From: Lacrimispora amygdalina
GTDB lineage: Bacteria > Bacillota > Clostridia > Lachnospirales > Lachnospiraceae
Assembly: GCF_003432035.1 (NCBI RefSeq)
Contig: NZ_QOHO01000045.1
Coordinates: forward strand, 48,934-112,933
Reading direction: 5' to 3'
DNA length: 64,000 nucleotides
Shown: positions 34,343 to 43,385 of the stretch, in pieces
Numbering within the stretch: the stretch's first letter is position 1
Layout of the letters: every line of letters starts with the position of its first letter
Made by a program: the position numbers and the translations under genes
Notes under the pieces: generated by a model
The model's database searches: none
What the model was told of the DNA's origin: nothing
What the model saw: the letters and a program-made list of their open reading frames with translations, nothing else

Positions 34343-36151
34343 TTATTCTATCGTCAATTCTAAATCATTCGTATCCATTGTCACCAGAATCCGGTAGATA
34401 TCATGCTTCCAGGTTGTTTTTAACCGTTCATCCGTTATGGGAAGACATTCCTTTTTCATGTGGGAGCAGCCGGTTACGGACAGATTTCCAAGATCTCCGA
34501 TGATGATCTGGTTCCCCTCTATTGTTGGTTCCTCGTAAAACATAAGGGATAATACCGGTTGTAAGAGATCTCCTTCATAATGATCCTTTATTACAATCTG
34601 TTTGCCTTTCTTCATAACGGCACTTCTCTGATAAGAATGGATCCGGTTGTCCGGATAGGCATCCGCAATGTCCATTGTGATGCTGCAGACAGTGGAACCA
34701 AGCTCATAAGAGACGTTTTTGGCTGCATAAGAAGCTCCGTCTTTTTGAATGATTTCAGAGTCTCCATCCAGGAAAGAGGGAAGATTATGGTAGCGGGACT
34801 GCATCGTCCATATTTCGTACCTCTCCGGTGAAAATGTCTTTCTTGTATAGGTTTCGACGCCCACATCAATGAAAAGCGGCCTGCCGTTTTTATAAATGGT
34901 AAAGCTGCCGGTATCATTGTGATTGTGGCTGTCATCGTTATCACCTGCTTTAACTGCCAGGCACCGTTGTTCATCCCTGGCGATGAAGATTCCAACGCTT
35001 TCGTACCAGAAATCCTTATGTCTGATGGAAAGATTTTTGTCAAAAGCCAGCATTTCCGCATGTGTGAAAACGGTCTGGAGCCGGTAGAATAAATTATGTT
35101 CACTGACATCTAAGGGATCTTCGCTATTCTGATAATCGGAAGCGGCAAAAGCCATCAGTTCCTGATTTTTCGTCCTTTTACCGAATAAATATTCTCTGGC
35201 GCCGCAGCGGCCGGCAACAGGAGAGCAGTCTGCAAAATTTACATAATAGATACCGTCGATATGAACGTTTAAGATGTATGCGGCAATGTTCCTTATTTTT
35301 TCATTTAAGTATATGATATCAAAAGAATTATCAGTGATGCCGTTTAACAGCTCCAGACAATTAAACAGGCATAATCCTGCATGGCGGTAATATTGGGCGC
35401 CTTCATCACAACAGCCATCTTCACCGTACTCATCCAGAAAATAGTCCATGCTCCGGCAAGCCTTATCAAGAATCTGTCTCATCCTAGGCACATCAGTCTC
35501 TCTTGTAAAAGCAGAGAGAAGAACATTCTGAGTGCACCATACCGTCCAGTTATTCATATGGCTCTTCCCATCACCCATCCACCAGAAGTGTTCATTGAGA
35601 TAAGGAATAAAGATCCGTTCTTCCAGATTTTTATTAATCATTGCAGATAGAAACGGGCTTACTTGACGAAGTTCCCCGCGAAGAAGATATTCAGCTATGG
35701 AAAGGACTGCTCCGGTTTCAGCAGCAAATAAATCAATGACAGGACGGGTTACGTCAGGAAGGATGAATTGAGGCGTATCCCGGATATAAGAGTTGTGGGC
35801 AGGGAGCTGCCACGCATTTTCCTCACAGATTAAATAGAGTCCGTTGATGATATCGTCAAGGAAACGCCCTTTATATTCTGCACATTCGGCAAGAACCAGT
35901 GAATTTAAGGCTGTCCGTCTTAAAAACATCTTATCCTGAAAATGACTTCGGTTTCCTGTTCTTGAAAACTCCATAAAATCGGTTGCAGTAAGAGAGGGAT
36001 AATCGAAATGAAGATATTCCTCTCCGTTTTTAATCAGGCAAAATCTTAATTTCTCTGGCAGAGATTCCCAGGCCTCCCGGCGGCAGGCAGGAAAGTATGG
36101 GTTAAAACTGGATATGGGTTTGTTTAAGTGTTGAAAGATTTCTGTGATCAT
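34343..36151 (-). CDS. Heparinase II/III-family polysaccharide lyase-like protein
   Basis: A 602-residue protein with an N-terminal alpha-barrel part (about 30-330) and a C-terminal beta-sandwich. The heparinase II/III block is K-A-G-D-N-D-D-S-H-N-H-N-D-T-G-S-F (about 401-417), followed by G-R-P-L-F-I-D-V-G. The His/Asn set is typical of the catalytic and metal region. Family enzymes eliminate uronic-acid linkages in glycosaminoglycans or alginate. There is no signal peptide, so it should act on imported oligosaccharides. It lies 12 bases after the response regulator gene, in one operon with the sensor kinase, and divergent from the sugar transporter and GH88 genes. The exact substrate is unknown. 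Confidence 0.85.
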   Translation of the reverse strand: MITEIFQHLNKPISSFNPYFPACRREAWESLPEKLRFCLIKNGEEYLHFDYPSLTATDFMEFSRTGNRSHFQDKMFLRRTALNSLVLAECAEYKGRFLDDIINGLYLICEENAWQLPAHNSYIRDTPQFILPDVTRPVIDLFAAETGAVLSIAEYLLRGELRQVSPFLSAMINKNLEERIFIPYLNEHFWWMGDGKSHMNNWTVWCTQNVLLSAFTRETDVPRMRQILDKACRSMDYFLDEYGEDGCCDEGAQYYRHAGLCLFNCLELLNGITDNSFDIIYLNEKIRNIAAYILNVHIDGIYYVNFADCSPVAGRCGAREYLFGKRTKNQELMAFAASDYQNSEDPLDVSEHNLFYRLQTVFTHAEMLAFDKNLSIRHKDFWYESVGIFIARDEQRCLAVKAGDNDDSHNHNDTGSFTIYKNGRPLFIDVGVETYTRKTFSPERYEIWTMQSRYHNLPSFLDGDSEIIQKDGASYAAKNVSYELGSTVCSITMDIADAYPDNRIHSYQRSAVMKKGKQIVIKDHYEGDLLQPVLSLMFYEEPTIEGNQIIIGDLGNLSVTGCSHMKKECLPITDERLKTTWKHDIYRILVTMDTNDLELTIE

Positions 36152-36163
36152 GATGTATTCTCC

Positions 36164-37777
36164 TTATTTTTCTTCAGGATCCAGGGTATTTTGCTGGATA
36201 AAGTCCCTGGGAGAGTATCCTGTGACTTTTTTAAATACTTTGCTGAAATAAAAAGCACTTTCAAAGCCTAACTGGTCAGCGACTTCGTAAATCTTCATGT
36301 CCTGCTCCAGCAGAAGAGACTTTGCTTTATTGATCTTTGCCTGGGCGATGTATTCGGAAAAACCAAGCTGACAGTTCTTTTTAAACAGGATGCTTAAATA
36401 ATTGGGACTTAGTCCAAATACTCCGGCCACCTCATTTAAGCTGAGCTTTTCTGCAACGTGATTGTGAATATATTTTTGCACGTTTGTAATAACATGGGCC
36501 TTATAGGTTTTCCGTTTGGATCTTAAGATCTCACATAAGCCGTCACGGAGCACAGTCATCCATTCTACGATCTGTTCCACATTGCTGAAGCGGTAGATGG
36601 AGCGGTAGCCGTCACTGTAGGAAGAGAAAATCTCCGCCATATTTGCCTCTCCGTCAGGCAGCAGGGACAATGCCAGATAGAGAATATTGCAGGCACCGTC
36701 GGCAGCCTGGGAAAAACGCAGGGGATGGGCTTCAAACAGTTCTATGATCTCTGTTAAAGTGCGGGAGAGAACATCCGTATCAAATTCATTAAATGCTTTT
36801 GTAATTTCCACTTTAAAGACAGAAATATTAAAAGCATTCCGTATGGAATCCGTATCACTGCTGTTAAAAAAATTAATGGACTGTGGGCGGTCCATCCGGC
36901 CAAAAGCCTGGCGTGCCTCCTGATAGGATTCGCTGATTTTTAATGGCTGGGAAAAAGGTGAACCCACACCAGTGGAAAGGGTGACATTAAAATAATTGTT
37001 CACCATTTCCGAAGCATTGGAAAAGGCATTTTTAACAGCCTCATACTGATAAGCTTCCATGGAATCAAGATGAAATACCACCGCGAAATGCTTCATATCC
37101 AGAGATACCACATAGGCAGGCAGATGCTTGGTTATTATTTCTCTTGCCATCTGGAGCGTACTGTTATAAAGATTCATCAGCTTACTGTATTCCATATCCC
37201 CATGGTTGTTTTCCTGTATTTCACAAAATGCTGCAAAGTAGCAATGCTCAGTAAAACTCAGCTTTAAATCCTTTGACTGCAGTTCGAACTGCTCCTCACT
37301 GTCAAATAAATTGTGAAGAAGCCGCATGAAAAATTTTTCATAATAGCTTTGAAGCAGGGGACGGCCCGATTCCTTATATTCTATGGATACCCGGAGACTT
37401 TCCAGGCGTGAAAGCGCCTTTTGAACGGACTCCAGCAGGGACCCGGCATTCAGCTCCAGTTTGATTAAATAATCCACCGCTTCGTAGGACATTGCTTCCT
37501 TAATCAGCTGGAATTCCTCATAACTGGTAAGGAAAATAAATAAAGGGATCTTACCGTATTTATCCCGGCAGGTCTTTGCAAGATCCAGACCGTTCATGAT
37601 AGGCATGCGGATATCAGTGATGACGATTTCCGGTGAATATTCCTCAATTAAGTCCAGAGCATTCTGGCCATTTACTGCAGTCCCGCAGATTTCAATTCCG
37701 TAATCTGCCCAGTTTAACATGGATTTTATCCCAATCTGAACCAGTGGTTCATCATCCACAATTAATAATTTTGTCAT
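36164..37777 (-). CDS. Response regulator, YesN type (receiver + AraC HTH)
   Basis: A 537-residue regulator. The receiver domain (1-120) has acidic D-D-E near 8-10 and the phosphorylated Asp in V-I-T-D-I-R-M-P (about 52-59). A long middle domain follows. The C-terminal AraC helix-turn-helix pair lies at about 430-530 (LSLNEVAGVFGLSPNYLSILFKK, then I-Y-E-V-A-D-Q-L-G-F-E-S-A-F-Y-F-S-K-V-F-K). It ends six bases before the lyase-side gap and starts five bases after the kinase gene. Such pairs activate neighbouring carbohydrate ABC and hydrolase genes, so the divergent transporter operon is the likely target. Confidence 0.93.
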   Translation of the reverse strand: MTKLLIVDDEPLVQIGIKSMLNWADYGIEICGTAVNGQNALDLIEEYSPEIVITDIRMPIMNGLDLAKTCRDKYGKIPLFIFLTSYEEFQLIKEAMSYEAVDYLIKLELNAGSLLESVQKALSRLESLRVSIEYKESGRPLLQSYYEKFFMRLLHNLFDSEEQFELQSKDLKLSFTEHCYFAAFCEIQENNHGDMEYSKLMNLYNSTLQMAREIITKHLPAYVVSLDMKHFAVVFHLDSMEAYQYEAVKNAFSNASEMVNNYFNVTLSTGVGSPFSQPLKISESYQEARQAFGRMDRPQSINFFNSSDTDSIRNAFNISVFKVEITKAFNEFDTDVLSRTLTEIIELFEAHPLRFSQAADGACNILYLALSLLPDGEANMAEIFSSYSDGYRSIYRFSNVEQIVEWMTVLRDGLCEILRSKRKTYKAHVITNVQKYIHNHVAEKLSLNEVAGVFGLSPNYLSILFKKNCQLGFSEYIAQAKINKAKSLLLEQDMKIYEVADQLGFESAFYFSKVFKKVTGYSPRDFIQQNTLDPEEK

Positions 37778-37782
37778 ATCCG

Positions 37783-39660
37783 TTACCTTTCTGCCGATTG
37801 ATTTTCTGTGCGCAGCACGTAAGGAAGCCGAATGGTCATGGTGGTAAACTCACCCTCCCGGCTTGTGATTGTGATTCCGTATTCTGGCCCGAAATCATAT
37901 TGAATCCGTTTGTTTACATTGCTGATTCCTACGTGCCGGAAAAATTCTGTTTTATTATGAGAATCCGCATCTTCCCGGAGAACTTTATGAATCATTTCCT
38001 CAGACATTCCGATTCCGTTGTCAGTAACACGGATCATCAGAGCTTTTTTTCCTGCAACATCGGTTGCTTCAGCCGATACAATGATCCTGCCTGCCGCTCC
38101 GGTAGGTTCGATTCCGTGGAAGAGGGCATTTTCAATGATGGGCTGGAGAGAGAACCGGTGGATCTGACAGTCGTAAAGCTCATCGGATTCTATCTGATAT
38201 TCAATTGTTACACTGCCGCCATAGCGGTACTGCTGTATCAGAAAATAGTCCTTGATAAGATCCAGCTCTTCCCTTAACGAAATCATGGAAGCGGTCCCCT
38301 TTGAGACATTCTTTAGAAGCCGGGCGAGAGCAGTTGTCATATCTGCAATACCTCCTGCATTTTGTATGGTTGCCATCCACTTTATGGAATTCAGTGTATT
38401 ATAAAGAAAATGAGGATTGATCTGGCTTTGGAGAATCTGGTATTCCAAATCTTTTTTCTGCTTCTCATCCGAAACCCGCTTTTCCATGAGCATGAGAATA
38501 TTGCCGGACATTGTGTTGATCCCTCTTCCAATCTGACCCAGCTCATGATTCCATTCAATGGTATTGTCTTTTGAAAAATCACCGGTTGAAATGCTGTTTA
38601 TCTTATTGCTAAGCTTATGGATGGGGTCCATAATGAAACGGTTTAAAAGTATTGCAAGCAGAATTCCCAATGAGACGATAAAAACACAGATTCCGATGAT
38701 TAACAGTGTATATAAATATTTCTGCTGCTTAAACTGCTGTTCTGATAAAACCTGTGTGATGCTCCAGCCATTGATCCCCTCTATGGGCCGCTCCACCAGG
38801 ATCCGTGTATCCCCGTTATTCATGGCAGCGGATTGAATCAGGGTTTCTGTCGATAGAGAATCTTTTTTTGCAGGTTCTCTTAAAATCTCATATGGTTTTT
38901 CCGTTTCCACCAAAGTGTTTGACTGAAAACGATATGTTTTGTTTCCTATATTAATGAAAAGCAGGCTGTCCTCCGGAAGGGGATAGGAAGACAGATAATC
39001 GGTAAATAGCCTGGTTGATATTTCAACATAGGTCCAGCCAATAATTTCTGAATTAAATTCATTATAAACAGGCCGGACAATGGGGATAAACTGATCTCTG
39101 CTAATACTGGAAAACGGATCATGTACCAGGCCGATCCATAGAAAATCCTCTGCATCAAAAAGAGGACGAAAAAAATCCTCCTGGCTGATAATTTTAGCAG
39201 CGTAAGGGGAGGAGGTACTGACTGAGGAAGCCATCAGCAAAAAGTTGTTTTCGTTTGTAGAAGAGACAATAACCCTTGACATATATTCATTAGGCCTGGT
39301 ATTGTAATATTCTTCTTTAAAGCGGTTGTGGGTGGAAAGAGCCATGGGACGCATATTGCTGGAATCCTTTGAAGCGGTGGGAAGCTTTGGCAGATCTTTA
39401 AATGCCTCTAAATAGTCCAGTATAATTCCATTCGAACAGCACCATTTGCTGAAGTAAATGATGTCCTTCATATCAGCTGCAATGTTATTGCTTACAACCT
39501 GAAGACTGAATTCTGCGGACTGGACCTGGTTTTTTCTGAGAAACGACTGGAACACTGAGAAACAGACCGTTGTTGTAAGGACTGTGATAAGCAGCGTAAC
39601 AGCCGCCGTCAGAATCATGATTTTACCCCGTATTGTTTTTGGAATCAGCGTTTTCAACAT
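37783..39660 (-). CDS. Sensor histidine kinase, YesM type
   Basis: A 625-residue membrane kinase. One helix lies at about 13-35, then an extracytoplasmic cache-like sensor part (about 40-305), a second helix (about 309-333) and a HAMP domain (about 334-385). The histidine box is Q-I-N-P-H-F-L-Y-N-T-L-N-S-I-K-W (about 413-428), and the ATPase domain ends with D-N-G-I-G-M-S. The NPHFLYN form marks the YesM/LytS group. The sensor part probably sees an extracellular sugar or sugar-loaded binding protein. First gene of the kinase-regulator-lyase operon. Confidence 0.93.
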   Translation of the reverse strand: MLKTLIPKTIRGKIMILTAAVTLLITVLTTTVCFSVFQSFLRKNQVQSAEFSLQVVSNNIAADMKDIIYFSKWCCSNGIILDYLEAFKDLPKLPTASKDSSNMRPMALSTHNRFKEEYYNTRPNEYMSRVIVSSTNENNFLLMASSVSTSSPYAAKIISQEDFFRPLFDAEDFLWIGLVHDPFSSISRDQFIPIVRPVYNEFNSEIIGWTYVEISTRLFTDYLSSYPLPEDSLLFINIGNKTYRFQSNTLVETEKPYEILREPAKKDSLSTETLIQSAAMNNGDTRILVERPIEGINGWSITQVLSEQQFKQQKYLYTLLIIGICVFIVSLGILLAILLNRFIMDPIHKLSNKINSISTGDFSKDNTIEWNHELGQIGRGINTMSGNILMLMEKRVSDEKQKKDLEYQILQSQINPHFLYNTLNSIKWMATIQNAGGIADMTTALARLLKNVSKGTASMISLREELDLIKDYFLIQQYRYGGSVTIEYQIESDELYDCQIHRFSLQPIIENALFHGIEPTGAAGRIIVSAEATDVAGKKALMIRVTDNGIGMSEEMIHKVLREDADSHNKTEFFRHVGISNVNKRIQYDFGPEYGITITSREGEFTTMTIRLPYVLRTENQSAER

Positions 39661-39982
39661 GATAAAAACCAGTCCTTTCTATAATAAGATGCATTCAATC
39701 GCAACGTTGCCATTTTTTAAGTTAGCGTATTTCCTGTCAAATGTCAATGAAAAGAACCGTGATATTTTTATAAAAACAGGTCAATATGTATACAAAAGAT
39801 AAATTTTACTGTTTATCTTAAAATAATACATGTTTTAGAAATATAGAATTAATTTGTGAATAAATAGTGAATATTTTCTTAGATAATTTCCATTCTTAAA
39901 AAGATGGTCAGAGCGCTATAATAGACACATAGTAAATCACAAGGGGTTTACTGAAAACAATTTCAAATCAGGAGGGAATACA
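39661..39982. promoter_or_regulatory. Divergent regulatory region of the sugar locus
   Basis: This 322-base AT-rich gap separates the kinase operon from the binding-protein gene. TATAAT at 39917-39922 is a good -10 without a matching -35, as expected for an activator-dependent promoter. TGAAAACAATTTCA (39952-39965) is a symmetric, weakly cre-like element between the -10 and the AGGAGGG binding site. No other clear signal was seen. Confidence 0.5.
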
Positions 39983-41329
39983 ATGAAAAAAAGAGCACTT
40001 AGCCTTGCGCTTGCCTGCACCATGGCAGTTACTGCACTTGCAGGATGCAGCGGCGGTTCCAAAGAAACCACAGCTGCAACGGAAGGTACCAAAGCGGAGA
40101 CAAAGGCAGCAGAGACAACAGCGTCAGCAGGCGGACAGACAACACTGAAATGGTCCGTATGGGATATCAGTTCCACCACTTATTATCAGCCGCTGATTGA
40201 TGCATTTGAAAAGGCACATCCGGATGTTAAGATCGAGATGGTGGATCTTGGATCTACTGATTATCAGACAGTTCTGGCAACCGAACTTACAGGAAGCGGA
40301 TCTGACTTTGACGTGGTAACGGTAAAGGATGTTCCAGGATACATGACTTTGGTAAACAAAGGAGTATTAGAGCCCTTAGACAGCTATATCGAGTCTTCCA
40401 AAGTGGATTTAGCACAGTATAAAGGCCTTACCGATCAGATTAAGGTTGAAAATAAATTATATGAGCTTCCATTCCGCAACGATTTCTGGGTGCTGTTCTA
40501 TAATAAGGATATCTTTGATAAGGCAGGCGTTGCTTATCCAACCAACGATATGACATTTGAACAGTATGATAAGCTGGCAAGAAGCTTAACGGTAGACACA
40601 CCAGGACAGGAAGTATACGGAGCACATTATCATACATGGAGATCTGCAGTACAGTTGTTTGGTGTACTTGACGGAAAAAATACCATTATTGACGGAAAAT
40701 ATGATTTCTTAAAGCCTTACTATGATATGGTATTAAAAGAGCAGGAAGACGGCGTATGCCAGGATTATGCCACTTTAAAGACCAGCGGACTTCACTACTC
40801 CGGCGCTTTTGCACAGGGTAACATCGCTATGATGAACATGGGTACCTGGTTTATTTCTACCTTAATGGATAAGATCCGTACCGGTGAATACACAGACTGC
40901 AAAAACTGGGGAATTGTGAAATATCCTCATGCAGAAGGCGTAGAGCCAGGATCCACACTTGCTACCATTACCTCTCTTGCAATTCCTGCAAATGCACCTC
41001 ATAAGGATCTTGCATGGGAATTCATTAACTTTGTAAGCGGGAAAGACGGAGCAGAGATTCTTGCTTCTACCGGAACCATTCCGGCTGTAATGAACAGCAC
41101 AGTGGCAGACCTTGTATCCAGTGCAGACGGATTCCCCAAGGCTGACGGAACCAGCGTTGAGGCTCTTAACACTTCCAAGCTGTACTTAGAGATGCCTGTT
41201 AATCCAAAGAGTTCTGAAATCGAGACTGTATTAAATGAAGCACATGATGCAATCATGACAGGAAGCATAACTGCAGATGACGGCATTGCCCAGATGAATG
41301 AAAAGATCGGCGCAATTCTTGGCAAGTAA
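39983..41329 (+). CDS. Sugar ABC transporter substrate-binding lipoprotein
   Basis: A 448-residue extracellular solute-binding protein (family 1 type). The signal peptide M-K-K-R-A-L-S-L-A-L ends in the lipobox L-A-G-C (Cys22), so the mature protein is lipid-anchored. A Thr/Ala/Lys-rich linker follows (25-50). The domain then opens with T-L-K-W-S-V-W-D and shows the two-lobe pattern with F-D-V-V-T-V-K-D and W-E-F-I-N-F-V-S-G. It should capture oligosaccharides for the two permeases downstream. A terminator-like hairpin after the gene probably gives excess binding protein over permease. Confidence 0.95.
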   Translation: MKKRALSLALACTMAVTALAGCSGGSKETTAATEGTKAETKAAETTASAGGQTTLKWSVWDISSTTYYQPLIDAFEKAHPDVKIEMVDLGSTDYQTVLATELTGSGSDFDVVTVKDVPGYMTLVNKGVLEPLDSYIESSKVDLAQYKGLTDQIKVENKLYELPFRNDFWVLFYNKDIFDKAGVAYPTNDMTFEQYDKLARSLTVDTPGQEVYGAHYHTWRSAVQLFGVLDGKNTIIDGKYDFLKPYYDMVLKEQEDGVCQDYATLKTSGLHYSGAFAQGNIAMMNMGTWFISTLMDKIRTGEYTDCKNWGIVKYPHAEGVEPGSTLATITSLAIPANAPHKDLAWEFINFVSGKDGAEILASTGTIPAVMNSTVADLVSSADGFPKADGTSVEALNTSKLYLEMPVNPKSSEIETVLNEAHDAIMTGSITADDGIAQMNEKIGAILGK

Positions 41330-41350
41330 AGCAGCGTGGTAACAAAAACA

Positions 41351-41384
41351 GGCGGGCAGCATATAACGGCCCGCCTTATTTAAA
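41351..41384 (+). terminator. Intercistronic terminator / attenuator after the binding-protein gene
   Basis: GGCGGGC pairs with GCCCGCC around an 11-base loop, followed by TTATTT. It is short and GC-rich, so read-through into the permeases is likely partial. Confidence 0.65.
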
Positions 41385-41460
41385 AACTTCTGATTTGATA
41401 TTGACGGATCACAACTGGAAAAGGAGGATAAGCCGTTTTATTTGGCTTTTAAGACAGACT

Positions 41461-42528
41461 ATGGCTAAGACAATAACAGAAGCGCAAAAACAGGAAAAAA
41501 TCGCGGCTTTGCATGAGAAACGGGATGCACTCAGTCTTTTGTTAAAAGACGCAAAACGTACCCATGAGCGCGACAGGCTGATTGCGAAAATCGAAACAAT
41601 AGATGAGAAAATTAAGAAGGTGCGGACAGGAGAGATCCTTACCAGACAGGAAAAAAGAAATTTAGTTGCCTATTCTTTTATCGCCCCCAACTTTATCGGA
41701 TTTGCCATCTTTACACTGGGACCGATTATCTTTGCATTTGTGCTGGCATTTATGAACTGGGATGGAAACAGCCCCATGAAGTTTGCAGGGCTGAATAATT
41801 TTATTGAAATGTTTGGAAATAAAAGGTTTCAATCATCCTTTGTAAATACCATTGTATACTGTATCGCCACGGTACCTCTGACTCTGGCCAGTGCACTGGG
41901 TCTGGCAGTGATTTTAAACCAGAAAATAAAGGGAAGAAATTTTTTCCGGACTGTGGGATTCTTCCCCTATGTAGCCTCTCTGGTTGCAGTGGCAGCCGTG
42001 TGGAATATGCTCTTTAGTCCCCAGAAAAGCGGACCGGTCAATATGATTTTATACTATCTGGGCGTACATGCAAAAAACCTGCCCAAATGGTCGGCAGATC
42101 CACACTGGGTCATGTTTACCATTGTGCTCTTTAGTGTATGGAAGAATATGGGTTACTATATGGTAATTTATCTTGCTGGACTTCAGGGAATAAATGCAGA
42201 GCTTTATGAAGCTGCCGGACTTGACGGCTGCAATTCCTGGCAGAGATTCCGCTATATCACATGGCCCCAGCTTCAGCCCACCACATTCTTTGTTACCATT
42301 ATTCTGACCATTAACTGCTTTAAGGTTTACGATATTGTATATATGCTTGCAGGCGGTTCCAACGGAGTGGTAAGCTCACAGGCAATGGTTTTAGTTTACC
42401 ATATTTATGAGGAAGCATTCCGTAACTGGAATTTAGGTTATTCCAGTGCAGTTGCAATCGTGCTGTTCTTAATGGTTCTTGCCATCACCCTGGTTCAGTT
42501 CCGCGGTGAGAAAAAATATGCAAACTAG
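41461..42528 (+). CDS. Sugar ABC transporter permease (MalF/UgpA type) with charged N-terminal extension
   Basis: A 355-residue permease. Six membrane helices begin near residue 67 (F-I-A-P-N-F-I-G-F-A-I-F), and the EAA loop is Y-E-A-A-G-L-D-G-C-N-S-W-Q-R-F (about 253-267). Residues 1-62 are highly charged and heptad-like (Q-E-K-I-A-A-L-H-E-K-R-D...), a probable coiled coil not usual in this family. The ATG at 41461 is the first normal start that leaves an ordinary protein. However, the strong AAGGAGG at 41421-41427 is 33 bases upstream with no ATG, GTG or TTG in frame at the right distance. The true start is therefore uncertain. Confidence 0.9.
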   Translation: MAKTITEAQKQEKIAALHEKRDALSLLLKDAKRTHERDRLIAKIETIDEKIKKVRTGEILTRQEKRNLVAYSFIAPNFIGFAIFTLGPIIFAFVLAFMNWDGNSPMKFAGLNNFIEMFGNKRFQSSFVNTIVYCIATVPLTLASALGLAVILNQKIKGRNFFRTVGFFPYVASLVAVAAVWNMLFSPQKSGPVNMILYYLGVHAKNLPKWSADPHWVMFTIVLFSVWKNMGYYMVIYLAGLQGINAELYEAAGLDGCNSWQRFRYITWPQLQPTTFFVTIILTINCFKVYDIVYMLAGGSNGVVSSQAMVLVYHIYEEAFRNWNLGYSSAVAIVLFLMVLAITLVQFRGEKKYAN

Positions 42529-42545
42529 AAGAAGGAGGATATAAC

Positions 42546-43382
42546 ATGAAAGTAAAAAGCACAAATTATAAAATCAGCAGATCCCTCCTGTATGTGGTTT
42601 TGCTCATTCTTACAGCGGTCATGCTGGTACCATTTGCATGGATGCTCTCGGCTTCATTAAAGCTTGATAAGGACGTATTTATCTTTCCGATCCAGTGGAT
42701 TCCGGAAAATCCCCGGTGGATGAATTATATTGATATCTGGACCAAAATCCCTCTTATGACTTTTGTGGGAAACACGGTTAAGATTACACTGATTGTGACA
42801 TTTCTACAGCTTTTAACCAGCAGCTTTGCTGCCTATGCTTTTGCGAAGCTGAAATTTAAGTACAAGGATACCCTGTTTATGGCCTATATTGCCACCATCG
42901 CTGTTCCGTGGCAGGTTTACATGGTTCCCCAGTTTATGATGATGAGAAGTTTCGGGCTCAATGATTCCCATCTGGCAATTATTTTCCTTCAGGCGTTTTC
43001 CGCTTTCGGAGTATTCATGATGAGACAGTTCTATCAGGGAATTCCTGATGAATTGTGTGAAGCAGCGAGAATTGACGGTATGTCAGAGTATCAGATTTAT
43101 TCAAAAATCATGCTTCCTCTGTCAAAACCGGCGCTTTCAACCCTGACTATCTTTACATTTGTAAATACCTGGAACGACTTTTTAGGGCCTCTTATTTATC
43201 TGAAAACAGAATCCAAGAAGACACTCCAGCTGGGATTAAAAATGTTTATCAGCCAGTACAGTTCCGAATTCGGGCTGATTATGGCAGCTTCGGTGCTTTC
43301 CTTAATTCCGGTATTAATCGTATTTCTTTCCCTGCAGAAATATTTTGTAGAAGGAATTGCAGCTACTGGTGTGAAAGGATAA
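42546..43382 (+). CDS. Sugar ABC transporter permease (MalG/UgpE type)
   Basis: A 278-residue inner permease with six helices (first about 15-35) and the EAA loop C-E-A-A-R-I-D-G-M-S-E-Y-Q-I-Y (about 175-189). AAGGAGG precedes the ATG, 17 bases after the first permease. No ATP-binding subunit is encoded in the locus. As in many Firmicutes CUT1 systems, a shared MsmK/MalK-type ATPase elsewhere probably powers it. Confidence 0.95.
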   Translation: MKVKSTNYKISRSLLYVVLLILTAVMLVPFAWMLSASLKLDKDVFIFPIQWIPENPRWMNYIDIWTKIPLMTFVGNTVKITLIVTFLQLLTSSFAAYAFAKLKFKYKDTLFMAYIATIAVPWQVYMVPQFMMMRSFGLNDSHLAIIFLQAFSAFGVFMMRQFYQGIPDELCEAARIDGMSEYQIYSKIMLPLSKPALSTLTIFTFVNTWNDFLGPLIYLKTESKKTLQLGLKMFISQYSSEFGLIMAASVLSLIPVLIVFLSLQKYFVEGIAATGVKG

Positions 43383-43385
43383 ACA

